The notes: generated by a model not told the origin, from the letters alone. Positions 15,965-25,447 are shown, counted from the first letter of the stretch. The stretch is 51,353 nucleotides of DNA from Erysipelotrichaceae bacterium (GCA_017512285.1 JAFWGU010000008.1:1-51353); one strand, 5' to 3'. A program made the numbers and translations.

Positions 15965-18022
15965 TTATATATCTTCTTTAAAATCCAAATCAAGGTCAGC
16001 CAGGATCAGCAGATCGAGCGGCTGGGACTTGTCATTGATGATGCGTTTTGACTGTCTGATGATGGCTTCTTCAACGACATTTCTGGCCAGACGGCCGTTG
16101 CCGCTGCGCTGAGCGTTGGAAGCCTGAACCTTGGCAAAGTATTCAGTCAACGGCTTTTCAATGTCCTCGGCGAGTCTGTAACCCTTGCTCTTGGCCTGGA
16201 TGACGGTGATCTGATAGAGTTCTTCAGCCGTGTAGTCCGGGAACTCGATCTGGTTCGGGAATCTTGAGGCAAGTCCTGAGTTGGATTCCAAGAATACCTT
16301 CATTTCCCTTGTATATCCTGCCAGAATGACGATCAGGTCGTCACGGTTGTCTTCCATTGCCTTGACTAAGGTATCGATGGCCTCCAGACCGAAGGAGTCA
16401 TTGGTTCCTCTGTACAGAGAGTAAGCCTCGTCAATGAACAGGATGCCGCCCAGTGCGGACTTGATTACCTGCATGGTCTGTGGGGCCGTATGACCAAGGT
16501 ACTTGCCTACCAGGTCGTTTCTTGACACTTCTATTAACTGACCGTTGCTTAATACGCCGATTGCCTTGAGATACTTGGCAATGAGTCTGGCGATGGTCGT
16601 CTTGCCTGTGCCCGGATTGCCCGTGAAGATCATGTGCTTGCTGACCTCGGTGGTCTTCAGACCCTGCTTTTCCCTGAGCTTCTGAGCCTCATAGAAGTCT
16701 TCCAGTGAAAGGATGTACTGCTTGATCTCGGTCAGACCGACCAGCTGGTCAAGTTCCTTTCTGACTTCTTCCTTGGCGTCTTCCAGAACCTTTGGCAGCA
16801 GTTCGTCCATAGACCTGTTTTCCTCTCCGGCAACGAAGCGGATCATGTTGTCCTTTACGGTCATCTTCAGGTTGATGGTCTCATCCTTGATGTTCTGCAA
16901 TTTGTATTCAGCCAGTGCTTCATAGCACTTGGTGAAGAAGTTCATTACGAAGGTTACATTTTCGCTGTCAATGAAGTTGTCGATGACGTATTCCTTTACG
17001 CTGTCATCAACCTCAACATCGATCTTCAGGTTTTCGGTACACTTCTTCTGGAAGTCTGTTAACTTGGCAGGGTAGATGACGTCTATGTCTTCCTTGACAA
17101 TGTCTCTGGTCTTGATGACGTCGCTCATGGTGTTGATGAACTTAACGCCTACGACTTCAAGCAGCTTTTCTGTCTTGTATGTCGTGATGAAGATCAGGTA
17201 CTTGCCCTTGAAGCTCAATGACTTTACGGTATCCTTTACCAGCGTGTTGGCTGTTTCAACCAGCTGCTTGTTGGAAAGGGTGTATCTCTTGTTCAGGGTA
17301 AGCTGACCTTCGGTTACGATCTCCTGTATGTATGGCAGGAAACCTGCAGCAATCTGCTCGATGTTGTCGAACAGGATCACCTGTGACTTATTGATGGCGG
17401 TGTAGAGGTCCTGAATCAGATTGGATTCATCTTCCTTGCCGCCGTAATGGGCCAGATTGATTGTTGATATGCTGGCGTTTGTCAGCAGTTCCTGCTGTGC
17501 CAGATACTGGGTTGCCAGATTGACTGAGGTATGACGGCCGGTAGCCTTCTGACCAGTGATCAGAATGGCAGCCTTCAGGCCGCTTGGCTGTACGCCCATG
17601 ACTGTCGGTCTTCTGAAGGCCATTACCAGTGCATGATTGTATTCTTTCTGGCATAATACCTGTTCATTAAGTTTCTTTTCAGCTTCCTCGAACTTTTCGT
17701 TGAGTTCAAGCTGATTGTGGACGATGGTGAGAGTTTCCTGCTGGTCAGCCGGCAGGGTGTCACCGAAGTCCTTTCTTATTTCACTCTTCAGGCGCTCGAA
17801 ATCCTCTTCAGTGTACTTTTCCAGGATCTTCTGGGTCTCAGCCTGAAGCTTCTTGCTGTTTTCCTCGATAGCCTTCCATTCTTCGGAAAGCTCATGACCT
17901 TCAAACGGATTGTACTGCAGAGCCTTTATGTCATCTTCAGTGAGCTTGCGGTTTGGGGCATCCTTGCCGAAAACCTGTTCGAGCAGTTTTTCCTTATCGG
18001 TCTTCTTATTCTTCAATGCCAT
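15965..18022 (-). CDS. Tandem AAA+ ATPase (CbbX/SpoVK-like C-terminal module, degenerate N-terminal module)
   Basis: 685 residues. The C-terminal half is a CbbX/SpoVK-type AAA+ module: Walker A GNPGTGKTT (468-476), ILFIDEAY Walker B (527-534), and GLASRFP with the arginine finger near 587. The N-terminal module (about 130-300) keeps the AAA layout, but its P-loop reads GQKATGRHTS, with Arg-His replacing the Gly-Lys of the usual GKT/S, and its Walker B is VILFDNIEQ, so it probably binds but does not hydrolyse ATP. The first 130 residues are helical and charged. Such ATPases remodel partner proteins in hexamers. The neighbours suggest the partners are the XpaC/TelA proteins. AGGTGA precedes the ATG at 18022 by 6 bases. 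Confidence 0.88.
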   Translation of the reverse strand: MALKNKKTDKEKLLEQVFGKDAPNRKLTEDDIKALQYNPFEGHELSEEWKAIEENSKKLQAETQKILEKYTEEDFERLKSEIRKDFGDTLPADQQETLTIVHNQLELNEKFEEAEKKLNEQVLCQKEYNHALVMAFRRPTVMGVQPSGLKAAILITGQKATGRHTSVNLATQYLAQQELLTNASISTINLAHYGGKEDESNLIQDLYTAINKSQVILFDNIEQIAAGFLPYIQEIVTEGQLTLNKRYTLSNKQLVETANTLVKDTVKSLSFKGKYLIFITTYKTEKLLEVVGVKFINTMSDVIKTRDIVKEDIDVIYPAKLTDFQKKCTENLKIDVEVDDSVKEYVIDNFIDSENVTFVMNFFTKCYEALAEYKLQNIKDETINLKMTVKDNMIRFVAGEENRSMDELLPKVLEDAKEEVRKELDQLVGLTEIKQYILSLEDFYEAQKLREKQGLKTTEVSKHMIFTGNPGTGKTTIARLIAKYLKAIGVLSNGQLIEVSRNDLVGKYLGHTAPQTMQVIKSALGGILFIDEAYSLYRGTNDSFGLEAIDTLVKAMEDNRDDLIVILAGYTREMKVFLESNSGLASRFPNQIEFPDYTAEELYQITVIQAKSKGYRLAEDIEKPLTEYFAKVQASNAQRSGNGRLARNVVEEAIIRQSKRIINDKSQPLDLLILADLDLDFKEDI

Positions 18023-18032
18023 GTCACATCAC

Positions 18033-18569
18033 CTATTTCAGTTTGTTTGATAACTCTCTCAAGCGGGCCAGCTTGGAGTTGTAGAGGACCTTCTTTACCA
18101 TGCCCAAGGCATCGTAATAACCCTGTGTATAGCCGTCTACGGTAACGGTACGCATCTTGCTCATGCAGGTTGAAAGGTCGTCTACTACCATCTGCTCAAC
18201 CTTGCGCATGTCGTTTCCGTTTTCCTTTACCAGCTCAATGTATCTGTCAATGGCCTGCTGGTAGCCGTCCTTCTTGCCGGCTGCGTAGCCTGTGAAGTCA
18301 AGATTGCTCAGACAGGCAAGGATCTGTTCATGACGGCTGTCATATGAGGCCGTTTCAACTGATCCGACGATGATCGGCTTCTTGGTTGAATAGGTTGAAC
18401 GGGTGTAGCTTCTGGCCGTGCCCTTTGAACGCTTGGTTTCCTGGTAACCCTGTACGGTTTCATTTACGGTCTCGTTGAATTCGTGAACGCTCTGGTCTAC
18501 GAAGTCGCCGTTACTGAGCTTGTCCAGCAATTCATCCAATGGATCTGAATAAACCTTTTTTCTAGCCAT
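18033..18569 (-). CDS. Conserved-looking helical protein of unknown function
   Basis: 178 residues, not recognised. The start at 18569 (MARKKVYSDPLDELLDKL) is supported by AGGTGG 6 bases upstream, and the frame overlaps the upstream gene stop by 8 bases, implying translational coupling. The first 75 residues are polar and probably disordered (SKGTARSYTRSTYSTKK). The second half is a helical domain with GYAAGKKDGYQQAIDRYIELV and DGYTQGYYDALGMVKKVLYN, two similar G-Y-x(2)-G/A-Y/K repeats. No signal peptide or membrane helix. It is most likely an adaptor or regulator of the AAA+ protein encoded immediately downstream; this role is inferred from position only. Confidence 0.75.
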   Translation of the reverse strand: MARKKVYSDPLDELLDKLSNGDFVDQSVHEFNETVNETVQGYQETKRSKGTARSYTRSTYSTKKPIIVGSVETASYDSRHEQILACLSNLDFTGYAAGKKDGYQQAIDRYIELVKENGNDMRKVEQMVVDDLSTCMSKMRTVTVDGYTQGYYDALGMVKKVLYNSKLARLRELSNKLK

Positions 18570-19542
18570 TTGATTCCACCTGCTCATCTTTCTTGTTGTT
18601 CTTTCTGAAATTCTCAAAAGTCATCTCATCCGTTGCCAGACCGTCCTTCTTCAGTAATGTTTCCAGAGTCTTCATGTCAACGGAGAGTTCCGTATAGTAT
18701 TCATCGCACAGATTCTGCGTCAGGGTCCTCAGGGCGCTGTTGATCAGCACGAGAGTCTTAAGCAGACGGTCTTCGTTTTCCTTGAATTCCTTATGCAGAT
18801 CGGCATTGATGCTTAAACGCTTGTAGTTTTCCAGTATTTCCACCAGCATCGGCAGATAGTACTGATAAAGCTTCGTTGTCTTTTCCTTGCACTTCGGGAA
18901 AGTATCCTCGATCTTCTTGATCTGAGAAAGGTACAGCACCGTTTCATACAGGTCGTCAGTAATGTGCTTTTCCTCAATTGAGGTATTCAGCTCACCGATC
19001 TTGTCGATGTAGTACTGAGCATCCTTGGCGATTTCCTTCTTTGTCGTCTTTGTCGTCGGATTATTGGTAACCGGCTTTGATGAAGCAGACTTCTTTGTTC
19101 TGCTGCGCCTTGCGTATTCACTTACCATGTCTATGAAGGTATTGAATGAACTCGGGAAGGCTGCCTTGTAGTCTGCCAGTGATGAAACGTATTCATCGCG
19201 TACGAAAATGTTAAGAGTATCAAAATTGATGTTGTTCGGATCTGAAGGTTCGATGTATGTTTCCTCATCGAAGTACAGACGGGCATCGTTCTTGAAGTAG
19301 TTTCTTAAGTTCGTAATGATCTTGATGTCTTCGCTTGAATTATTCTTTCTTGTTGACTTGTTTATCTTAACTTTATTCTGATCAATGATCTTCTTAATTG
19401 CCTTAACGCCGCTGTAGATAATGAAGGCCGGTAAGCCCACACTGAAGAACAGATTAAAGCCCAGCTCTAAGAACACGTCAAGAAGTCCAAAGAGTACTGA
19501 TCCACCAATTGCCAGGAAGAAAAATGTTATTAACCAACCCAT
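18562..19542 (-). CDS. Large XpaC-like membrane protein, first gene of the XpaC/TelA/AAA operon
   Basis: 326 residues. Two N-terminal membrane helices (about 3-20 and 28-48) precede a cytoplasmic region. A middle domain (70-150) has no known match to me, then a Ser/Thr/Lys linker (SKPVTNNPTTKTTKK). The C-terminal 150 residues match the XpaC helical domain in layout, with YQYYLPMLVEILENYKRL and YTELSVDMKTLETLLKKDGL corresponding to segments of the shorter XpaC protein at 15282-15941. The two are therefore paralogues in one operon. AAGGAG precedes the ATG at 19542. An extended -10 promoter lies just upstream, making this the leading gene of a seven-gene transcript. Confidence 0.72.
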   Translation of the reverse strand: MGWLITFFFLAIGGSVLFGLLDVFLELGFNLFFSVGLPAFIIYSGVKAIKKIIDQNKVKINKSTRKNNSSEDIKIITNLRNYFKNDARLYFDEETYIEPSDPNNINFDTLNIFVRDEYVSSLADYKAAFPSSFNTFIDMVSEYARRSRTKKSASSKPVTNNPTTKTTKKEIAKDAQYYIDKIGELNTSIEEKHITDDLYETVLYLSQIKKIEDTFPKCKEKTTKLYQYYLPMLVEILENYKRLSINADLHKEFKENEDRLLKTLVLINSALRTLTQNLCDEYYTELSVDMKTLETLLKKDGLATDEMTFENFRKNNKKDEQVESNG

Positions 19543-19567
19543 TGTTTATACTCCTTCCATCTTAATA

Positions 19568-19576
19568 ATTATATCA
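19568..19576 (-). promoter_or_regulatory. Promoter of the XpaC/TelA/AAA/LemA/TPM operon
   Basis: On the minus strand TGATATAAT (19576-19568) is an extended -10 box. No convincing -35 was found. A second TATAAT lies further upstream. Transcription would start near 19561, leaving about 18 bases before the ATG, with AAGGAG in the leader. Confidence 0.6.
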
Positions 19577-19705
19577 TTATTTCCGCGATATTATATAGAA
19601 AAGATAAAACAATGGAGGATTGAATATAATTCAAGTAGATGATATTATTATAGTGTTATTTTACCGGGTAATGATATATAATAATCAATTGACTGGAGGA
19701 GTTTC

Positions 19706-20215
19706 ATGCAGCACGAAATAAGAACAATAAGACCTGATGAACTGGAAGATCTGGAGAGGGTAGCCAGTAAGGTCTGGCATCAGAGCTATGATGTTCTGCT
19801 GGGCCCTGAGCAGGTGGATTACATGCTTGACATGTTCCAGAATCAGAAGGCTTTCAGGGAACAGATAAACAGCGGTTACATTTACCGCGGGATGTTTGCC
19901 AATGGTGAACTGGTAGGTTATACCGGCAGTGTGGTTGAGGAAGTCGGAAGGGTCTTCCTGTCCAAGCTTTATATTCTTGAGGAATACAGAAACCATGGAT
20001 TCGGCAGACAGATGATCAATGACGTAATACATATTCATGACGGCTGCGACAGCGTATATCTGACCGTGAACAAGAAGAATCCCGTACGCAAGATGTATGA
20101 GTACATGGGCTTCAAGGTCGTCAAGTCGGTAGTTACCGACATCGGCGAGGGTTATGTCATGGATGACTACGTCATGCAGTGGGACATTTCAGGTACATCA
20201 GAGGAAGACGAATAA
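19706..20215 (+). CDS. GNAT-family N-acetyltransferase
   Basis: 169 residues with the GNAT fold. A conserved motif A region is seen as LSKLYILEEYRNHGFGRQM, giving the acetyl-CoA pyrophosphate loop (R-x-x-G-x-G/R pattern as RNHGFG). It is followed by LTVNKKNPVRKMYEYMGFKVV, the usual motif B. It should transfer an acetyl group from acetyl-CoA to a small-molecule or protein amine; the substrate is not evident. GGAGGAG precedes the ATG. A TATAAT at 19677-19682 may be its promoter. It ends 14 bases before uvrA and is probably co-transcribed with it. Confidence 0.85.
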   Translation: MQHEIRTIRPDELEDLERVASKVWHQSYDVLLGPEQVDYMLDMFQNQKAFREQINSGYIYRGMFANGELVGYTGSVVEEVGRVFLSKLYILEEYRNHGFGRQMINDVIHIHDGCDSVYLTVNKKNPVRKMYEYMGFKVVKSVVTDIGEGYVMDDYVMQWDISGTSEEDE

Positions 20216-20229
20216 GGTATAATTAAAAT

Positions 20230-23058
20230 ATGGAACAGAATAAGATCGTGATAAAGGGCGCCAGGGAGAATAATCTCAAGAACGTATCTCTGGAGATCCC
20301 GAGAAATAAGTTTGTGGTAATGACGGGACTAAGCGGCAGTGGTAAGACATCACTGGCTTTTGACACGATCTACGCTGAGGGCCAGAGAAGGTACATTGAA
20401 TCGTTAAGTACCTATGCCAGACAGTTTCTGGGCAACGTGGACAAGCCTGACGTTGACAGCATCGAGGGCCTTTCCCCGGCAATAGCCATTGACCAGAAAT
20501 CAACCAATAACAACCCGCGTTCCACGGTTGGAACGGTTACGGAAATATACGATTATCTCAGGCTTCTGTACGCCAGAATAGGCGTACCTTACTGTCCTAA
20601 TCACAACATTCCGATCACCTCACAGACCATCAGACAGATGGTTGACCAGGTAATGGAACTGGAAGACGGCGCCAGATTAATGGTCATGGCCCCGGTCATG
20701 AAGCAGAAGAAAGGCAGCCACAAGGATCTTCTGGAGAAGTTGAGAAAAGACGGCTTCATCAGGGCTGAGATCGACGGCGAGATGAGACTATTGGAAGAAG
20801 AGATCAATCTTGACAAAAACACCAAACACGACATCAACGTCGTGGTTGACAGAATGGTCAAGAAGGAAGAGAACCGCTCAAGGATCCACGATTCCCTGGA
20901 GACGGTACTGAAGCTTACGGACGGGCTGGCAGTTGTGAAGGTCGGCAATGAGGAATTACTTTTCTCATCCAACTACGCCTGTAAGTACTGCGGATTTTCC
21001 CTACCGAAGCTGGAACCGAGACTTTTCTCATTCAACTCCCCGTTAGGCGCATGTCCTGACTGTAACGGTCTGGGCTTCAAGCAGAAGGTCGATCTGGACA
21101 TTCTGATGCCTGACAAATTCAAGTCGATCCGTCAGGGCGGCCTGAACTACTACAAGAACATCGTTGATACGGAAAACGTTGAATGGCAGAACTTCAGTGC
21201 ACTTCTGAAGCACTATCACATTTCTGAAGACAAGCCGCTCAAGGACTTTACCAGGAAGGAAATGAATGCCGTTCTCTACGGTTCCGATGAACCGATAACC
21301 TACGAAGTAAATACCAGAGGCGGCATGAACTACAAGAAGACAGCCTTCATTGAAGGCGCCGTTACTCTGATTGAAAGAAGATATCAGGAAACCACAAGCG
21401 CCATGAGCAGGGAGTGGTACGGATCCTACATGACCGAACTTACCTGTCCGACATGTCTGGGCAAGAGGCTTAATCCGATGGCCTTAAGCGTCAGGATCGG
21501 CGGCAAGAACATCATTGAATGGACACAGATGTCCATCAAGCAGGCCGTTGAATTCATTGAGAATCTTGATCTTAATGTTTCTCAGCACAAGATCGGTGAT
21601 CTGGTATTAAAGGAAATATACAACCGTCTGAAGTTCTTACAGGACGTAGGACTTGAATATCTGGCACTGGACAGAATGGCCGGAACGTTATCCGGCGGTG
21701 AAGCGCAGAGAATCAGACTGGCAACACAGGTAGGCTCAAAGCTCACCGGTGTCCTTTACGTTCTGGATGAACCGAGCATCGGTCTGCATCAGAAGGACAA
21801 TGACAAGCTGTTACAGACACTGAAGAGCATGCGCGATCTGGGCAATACCCTGATCGTCGTTGAGCATGACGAAGACACGATGAGACAGTGTGACTGGATC
21901 GTCGATGTAGGAAGACTGGCCGGTGTACATGGCGGTGAGATCATCTACAACGGTCCAAGTGCAGGAGTAGTTGACTGTCCTGAAAGCATTACCGGCGACT
22001 ATCTGTCCGGCAGAAGAAGAATTGCCATTCCTGACAGAAGACGCAAGGGCAACGGCAGTTACATAAAGATCAGAGGCGCTGAGGAAAACAACCTGAAGAA
22101 GATCAACGTTGATCTGCCTTTGGGAACCTTCATCTGCGTTACCGGCGTATCCGGTTCAGGCAAGAGCACCCTGGTCAATGAGGTACTCGGCAAGAGCGTA
22201 CAGAAAGCTCTGGGCAAGAGCAAGATCAAGCCGGGCAAGGTCAAGAGCATTACCGGCATTGAGAATCTGGACAAGATAATCATCATTGACCAGAATCCGA
22301 TCGGCCGTACCCCCAGAAGCAATCCGGCAACCTATACCGGCGTATTTGATGACATCAGAGACCTGTTTGCTCAGACACCTGATGCCAAGATGAGAGGCTA
22401 TGAAAAGGGAAGATTCTCCTTCAATGTACCGGGCGGCAGATGTGAAGCCTGCCAGGGTGACGGCGTAAAGAGAATATCCATGAACTTCCTGCCTGATGTA
22501 TACGTACCATGTGAGGAATGTCACGGCACCAGATACAATGAAGAGACCCTGCAGGTCAGATTCAAGGGCAAGAACATATATGACGTGCTGGAGATGACCG
22601 GCGATGAAGCCCTGGAATTCTTCTCAGCCGTACCAAAGATCAGAAACAAACTGCAGACGCTGATAGACGTAGGCCTGGGTTACATGAAGCTGGGACAGTC
22701 GGCAACGACCATTTCAGGCGGCGAGGCTCAGAGAGTAAAGCTGGCCAGCGAACTGCAGAGAAGGGCAACCGGCAAGACGATGTTCGTTCTTGACGAACCT
22801 ACTACCGGCCTGCACAGCTATGACGTTGAAAAGCTTCTGGCAGTACTGCAGAGGATCGTCAACCATGGCGATACCGTACTGGTCATCGAGCATAACCTGG
22901 ACGTGATCAAGAGCGCTGACTACATCATCGACCTTGGTCCGGAAGGCGGAGACGATGGCGGAACCGTGGTAGCACGCGGAACCGTTGAACAGGTGGCCAA
23001 GGTGGAAAACAGCTATACGGGGCAGTATCTCAGAAAAATATTGGAGGGTAGCAGATGA
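20230..23058 (+). CDS. uvrA: Excinuclease ABC subunit A
   Basis: 942 residues, the normal UvrA length. It is the DNA-damage-recognising ATPase of nucleotide excision repair. Both ABC modules are present: Walker A motifs GLSGSGKTS (33-41) and GVSGSGKST, and signatures [12 protein letters not shown] and [12 protein letters not shown]. Two zinc modules are visible (CKYC...CPDC and CEAC...CEEC), the second being the DNA-binding one. There is no uvrB beside it in the window, unlike the common uvrB-uvrA pair; the GNAT gene takes that place. The stop overlaps the hprK start by 4 bases (ATGA). Confidence 0.97.
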   Translation: MEQNKIVIKGARENNLKNVSLEIPRNKFVVMTGLSGSGKTSLAFDTIYAEGQRRYIESLSTYARQFLGNVDKPDVDSIEGLSPAIAIDQKSTNNNPRSTVGTVTEIYDYLRLLYARIGVPYCPNHNIPITSQTIRQMVDQVMELEDGARLMVMAPVMKQKKGSHKDLLEKLRKDGFIRAEIDGEMRLLEEEINLDKNTKHDINVVVDRMVKKEENRSRIHDSLETVLKLTDGLAVVKVGNEELLFSSNYACKYCGFSLPKLEPRLFSFNSPLGACPDCNGLGFKQKVDLDILMPDKFKSIRQGGLNYYKNIVDTENVEWQNFSALLKHYHISEDKPLKDFTRKEMNAVLYGSDEPITYEVNTRGGMNYKKTAFIEGAVTLIERRYQETTSAMSREWYGSYMTELTCPTCLGKRLNPMALSVRIGGKNIIEWTQMSIKQAVEFIENLDLNVSQHKIGDLVLKEIYNRLKFLQDVGLEYLALDRMAGTLSGGEAQRIRLATQVGSKLTGVLYVLDEPSIGLHQKDNDKLLQTLKSMRDLGNTLIVVEHDEDTMRQCDWIVDVGRLAGVHGGEIIYNGPSAGVVDCPESITGDYLSGRRRIAIPDRRRKGNGSYIKIRGAEENNLKKINVDLPLGTFICVTGVSGSGKSTLVNEVLGKSVQKALGKSKIKPGKVKSITGIENLDKIIIIDQNPIGRTPRSNPATYTGVFDDIRDLFAQTPDAKMRGYEKGRFSFNVPGGRCEACQGDGVKRISMNFLPDVYVPCEECHGTRYNEETLQVRFKGKNIYDVLEMTGDEALEFFSAVPKIRNKLQTLIDVGLGYMKLGQSATTISGGEAQRVKLASELQRRATGKTMFVLDEPTTGLHSYDVEKLLAVLQRIVNHGDTVLVIEHNLDVIKSADYIIDLGPEGGDDGGTVVARGTVEQVAKVENSYTGQYLRKILEGSR

Positions 23059-23993
23059 GAGAGATCACAGTAAGAGAAATACATGAATACTTCGGTTACC
23101 GCATGGTTTGCGGCAATGACGAAGCTCTCAACAGGGTAGTAACTGAAGGAGACGTCAACAGACCCGGTCTGGAACTGTCTGGTTACTTTGAACTGCCTTA
23201 TAACCGCATCGTCATCATCGGCGAAAGAGAAATCAAGTACATCAATACGAGAATGAGTGAGGAAGCTCAGAGAAAGGCATTTGACTACCTTACCAGAGAT
23301 TCAATACCGTTCATTCTGATTTCCCGTGACCAGCCATGTCCGAAGATCTTATATGACATCGCATATGCCAAGAACTTCCCAATATTCTCGTCATATGCCC
23401 ATACCAATTCGATCATCGTTGAATTACTGTCATTCCTTGAGGAAGCCCTGGCTCCGATCGAAACACTGCATGGCGTATTAATGCAGGTTTACGGCCGTGG
23501 GGTACTGGTAACGGGTGACTCGGGAATAGGCAAGAGTGAAATCGCTCTGGAAATGATCAAGAAGGGCCACATTCTGGTAGCGGATGACAGAGTTGACGTC
23601 TACCGTGCCCATAATCAGATCATGGGCAAGCCGGCTGATGTCCTGAAGGACATGCTCGAATTAAGAGGAGTCGGACTGCTTAACATAGCTGACATGTTCG
23701 GCGGCATGTCAACCACTGAGAAGACGGACATTGACTGTATCGTCAATCTCTGCCTCGCTCAGGACAACAGAGAGGAATATGACCGTCTGGGCATGAACAA
23801 TGAACACACCGTTTCGCTTTTCGGCATTGAGATTCCAAAGCTGGACATCCCTGTAGGTCAGGGCCGTTCTGTTGCCGTAATGATCGAAGCTGCCGTCAGC
23901 AACATCATCATGCGTCAGAAGGGCAGGGATTCAGCTGAGAACTTCCGCCGCAAGCTGACAAATTACATTGAGAGCAATAAGGAGGAAAACTGA
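23055..23993 (+). CDS. hprK: HPr kinase/phosphorylase
   Basis: 312 residues. It phosphorylates and dephosphorylates Ser46 of HPr, the master switch of carbon catabolite repression in Bacillota. Walker A is GDSGIGKS (154-161), preceded by the catalytic His in LHGVLMQVYGRGVLV. The HprK signature ELRGVGLLNIADMFG is also present. The start overlaps the uvrA stop by 4 bases and its stop overlaps lgt by one base, so translation is coupled. HprK/P's phosphorolysis reaction yields pyrophosphate, which is relevant to the PpaX half of the next gene. Through CcpA this enzyme would influence the cre site at 41715. Confidence 0.95.
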   Translation: MREITVREIHEYFGYRMVCGNDEALNRVVTEGDVNRPGLELSGYFELPYNRIVIIGEREIKYINTRMSEEAQRKAFDYLTRDSIPFILISRDQPCPKILYDIAYAKNFPIFSSYAHTNSIIVELLSFLEEALAPIETLHGVLMQVYGRGVLVTGDSGIGKSEIALEMIKKGHILVADDRVDVYRAHNQIMGKPADVLKDMLELRGVGLLNIADMFGGMSTTEKTDIDCIVNLCLAQDNREEYDRLGMNNEHTVSLFGIEIPKLDIPVGQGRSVAVMIEAAVSNIIMRQKGRDSAENFRRKLTNYIESNKEEN

Positions 23994-25447
23994 TGGAGTT
24001 TTTTCCTACCAGAGAAATATTATTGAGGATCGGCAGTCTGGAGATCAGATGGTATGCCGTCCTGATCATGACGGGAGCCTTACTGACCTATTTCATAAGT
24101 TCCCGTGAAGTAAAGAAGGCAGGATATCACCCTGACATCATGGATGACCTGTTCGTGGGTGCCATGTTCTTCGGCATCCTGGGCGCCAGGATCTGGTACG
24201 TTCTGTTTTCCGATCTGAGCTATTATCTGGCTGATCCGATCAGGATCATTCAGATCTGGAACGGGGGACTGGCAATACAGGGCGGCGTAATGGCCGGACT
24301 TCTGTTTGCCCTGTACTACTGTAAGAAACATCATTATCAGTTCATGCATCTGGTAGACATGATACTGCCTAACGTTCTGGTGGCACAGGCCATGGGACGC
24401 TGGGGCAACTTTGCCAATCAGGAATGTTACGGACCGGTAGTTGAGGATAGTTACTTTAACGGAATACTGGGTTTCATCAAGGACGGCATGTTCATTGACG
24501 GTCATTACAGAATGCCGATGTTCTTCATTGAAAGCTGTCTGTGCATTTTAGGCTGGATACTGATCCAGCTGTACAGAAGACACGGCAGGAAGATGAGAGG
24601 CAACGGATTCTTCGGCTATCTGGCCTGGTATGGCGTAATAAGATTCTTCATCGAGCACTACCGTACCGACAGCCTGGTAGTCGGCGGGCTTAAGACGGCT
24701 CAGCTGATCGGCATCGGCATGGCCGTGATCGGTCTGGCCGGTCTGGCCGGGGCTTTCAAGAAGTTGTATGCCGGTAAGAAGCCGGCACTGATCTTCGATC
24801 TGGACGGTACCTTGCTGGATACCGAGAAGGCAATCTTTGCCAGCTTTGATGAAGTACTGCACAGGCACATGCCTGATCTGGTACTTACTGAGAAGGATTA
24901 TGTATCATTCTTAGGTCCGACATTACAGGAGAGCTTTAAGAAATATGCACCGGATTTCGATACGGAAACACTGGTTGCTGAATACAGGGAAGCCAACCGC
25001 AAGCTGCATGATACCGGCATCGTTCAGCCGATAAGGCACGTTCCGGAATTACTGAAGTGGCTTAAGGAAAACGGATACCAGATGGCCATCGCTTCCAGCA
25101 AGAAGGCAGAGACCTGCAGGCTGGGTCTTAAAGTCACCGGTCTGGATGAATACTTTGATATAATCATCGGAGCCGATGACGTCGTAAAGCACAAGCCGGA
25201 CAAGGAAACCATCGTCAAGGCATACGAGGCATTAGGCACAAGCATGTCCAATACGATCTATGTCGGAGATAGTCCGTCAGATGTCGTATGTGCCAGAAAT
25301 GCCGGTGTATTCTCAATCGCGCTGGTATCAAATGAATTAAGAAGACAGGAACTGTCAGACATCAAGCCTAACAGGTTAATTGATGACATGGCAGAGATAG
25401 AATCCATACTACAGGAGGATCATCCATGGACTTACAATATGATGTAA
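23993..25447 (+). CDS. lgt-ppaX: Fused prolipoprotein diacylglyceryl transferase and PpaX-like HAD pyrophosphatase
   Basis: A single 484-residue frame. Residues 1 to about 258 form Lgt, a polytopic enzyme attaching diacylglycerol to lipoprotein cysteines: seven helices, the WNGGLAIQGG signature, GRWGNFANQE and the EHYRTDS arginine. From about 264 (base 24782) it becomes a type IA HAD hydrolase: FDLDGTLLDTE with nucleophile Asp269, SSKK motif II, KPDKET (Lys401) and GDSPSD (425-430). In Bacillus hprK, lgt and ppaX are separate neighbours, and PpaX removes the pyrophosphate released by HprK/P. Here the two look fused, placing the HAD half on the cytoplasmic side. The frame overlaps trxB by 22 bases. 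Confidence 0.9.
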   Translation: MEFFPTREILLRIGSLEIRWYAVLIMTGALLTYFISSREVKKAGYHPDIMDDLFVGAMFFGILGARIWYVLFSDLSYYLADPIRIIQIWNGGLAIQGGVMAGLLFALYYCKKHHYQFMHLVDMILPNVLVAQAMGRWGNFANQECYGPVVEDSYFNGILGFIKDGMFIDGHYRMPMFFIESCLCILGWILIQLYRRHGRKMRGNGFFGYLAWYGVIRFFIEHYRTDSLVVGGLKTAQLIGIGMAVIGLAGLAGAFKKLYAGKKPALIFDLDGTLLDTEKAIFASFDEVLHRHMPDLVLTEKDYVSFLGPTLQESFKKYAPDFDTETLVAEYREANRKLHDTGIVQPIRHVPELLKWLKENGYQMAIASSKKAETCRLGLKVTGLDEYFDIIIGADDVVKHKPDKETIVKAYEALGTSMSNTIYVGDSPSDVVCARNAGVFSIALVSNELRRQELSDIKPNRLIDDMAEIESILQEDHPWTYNMM

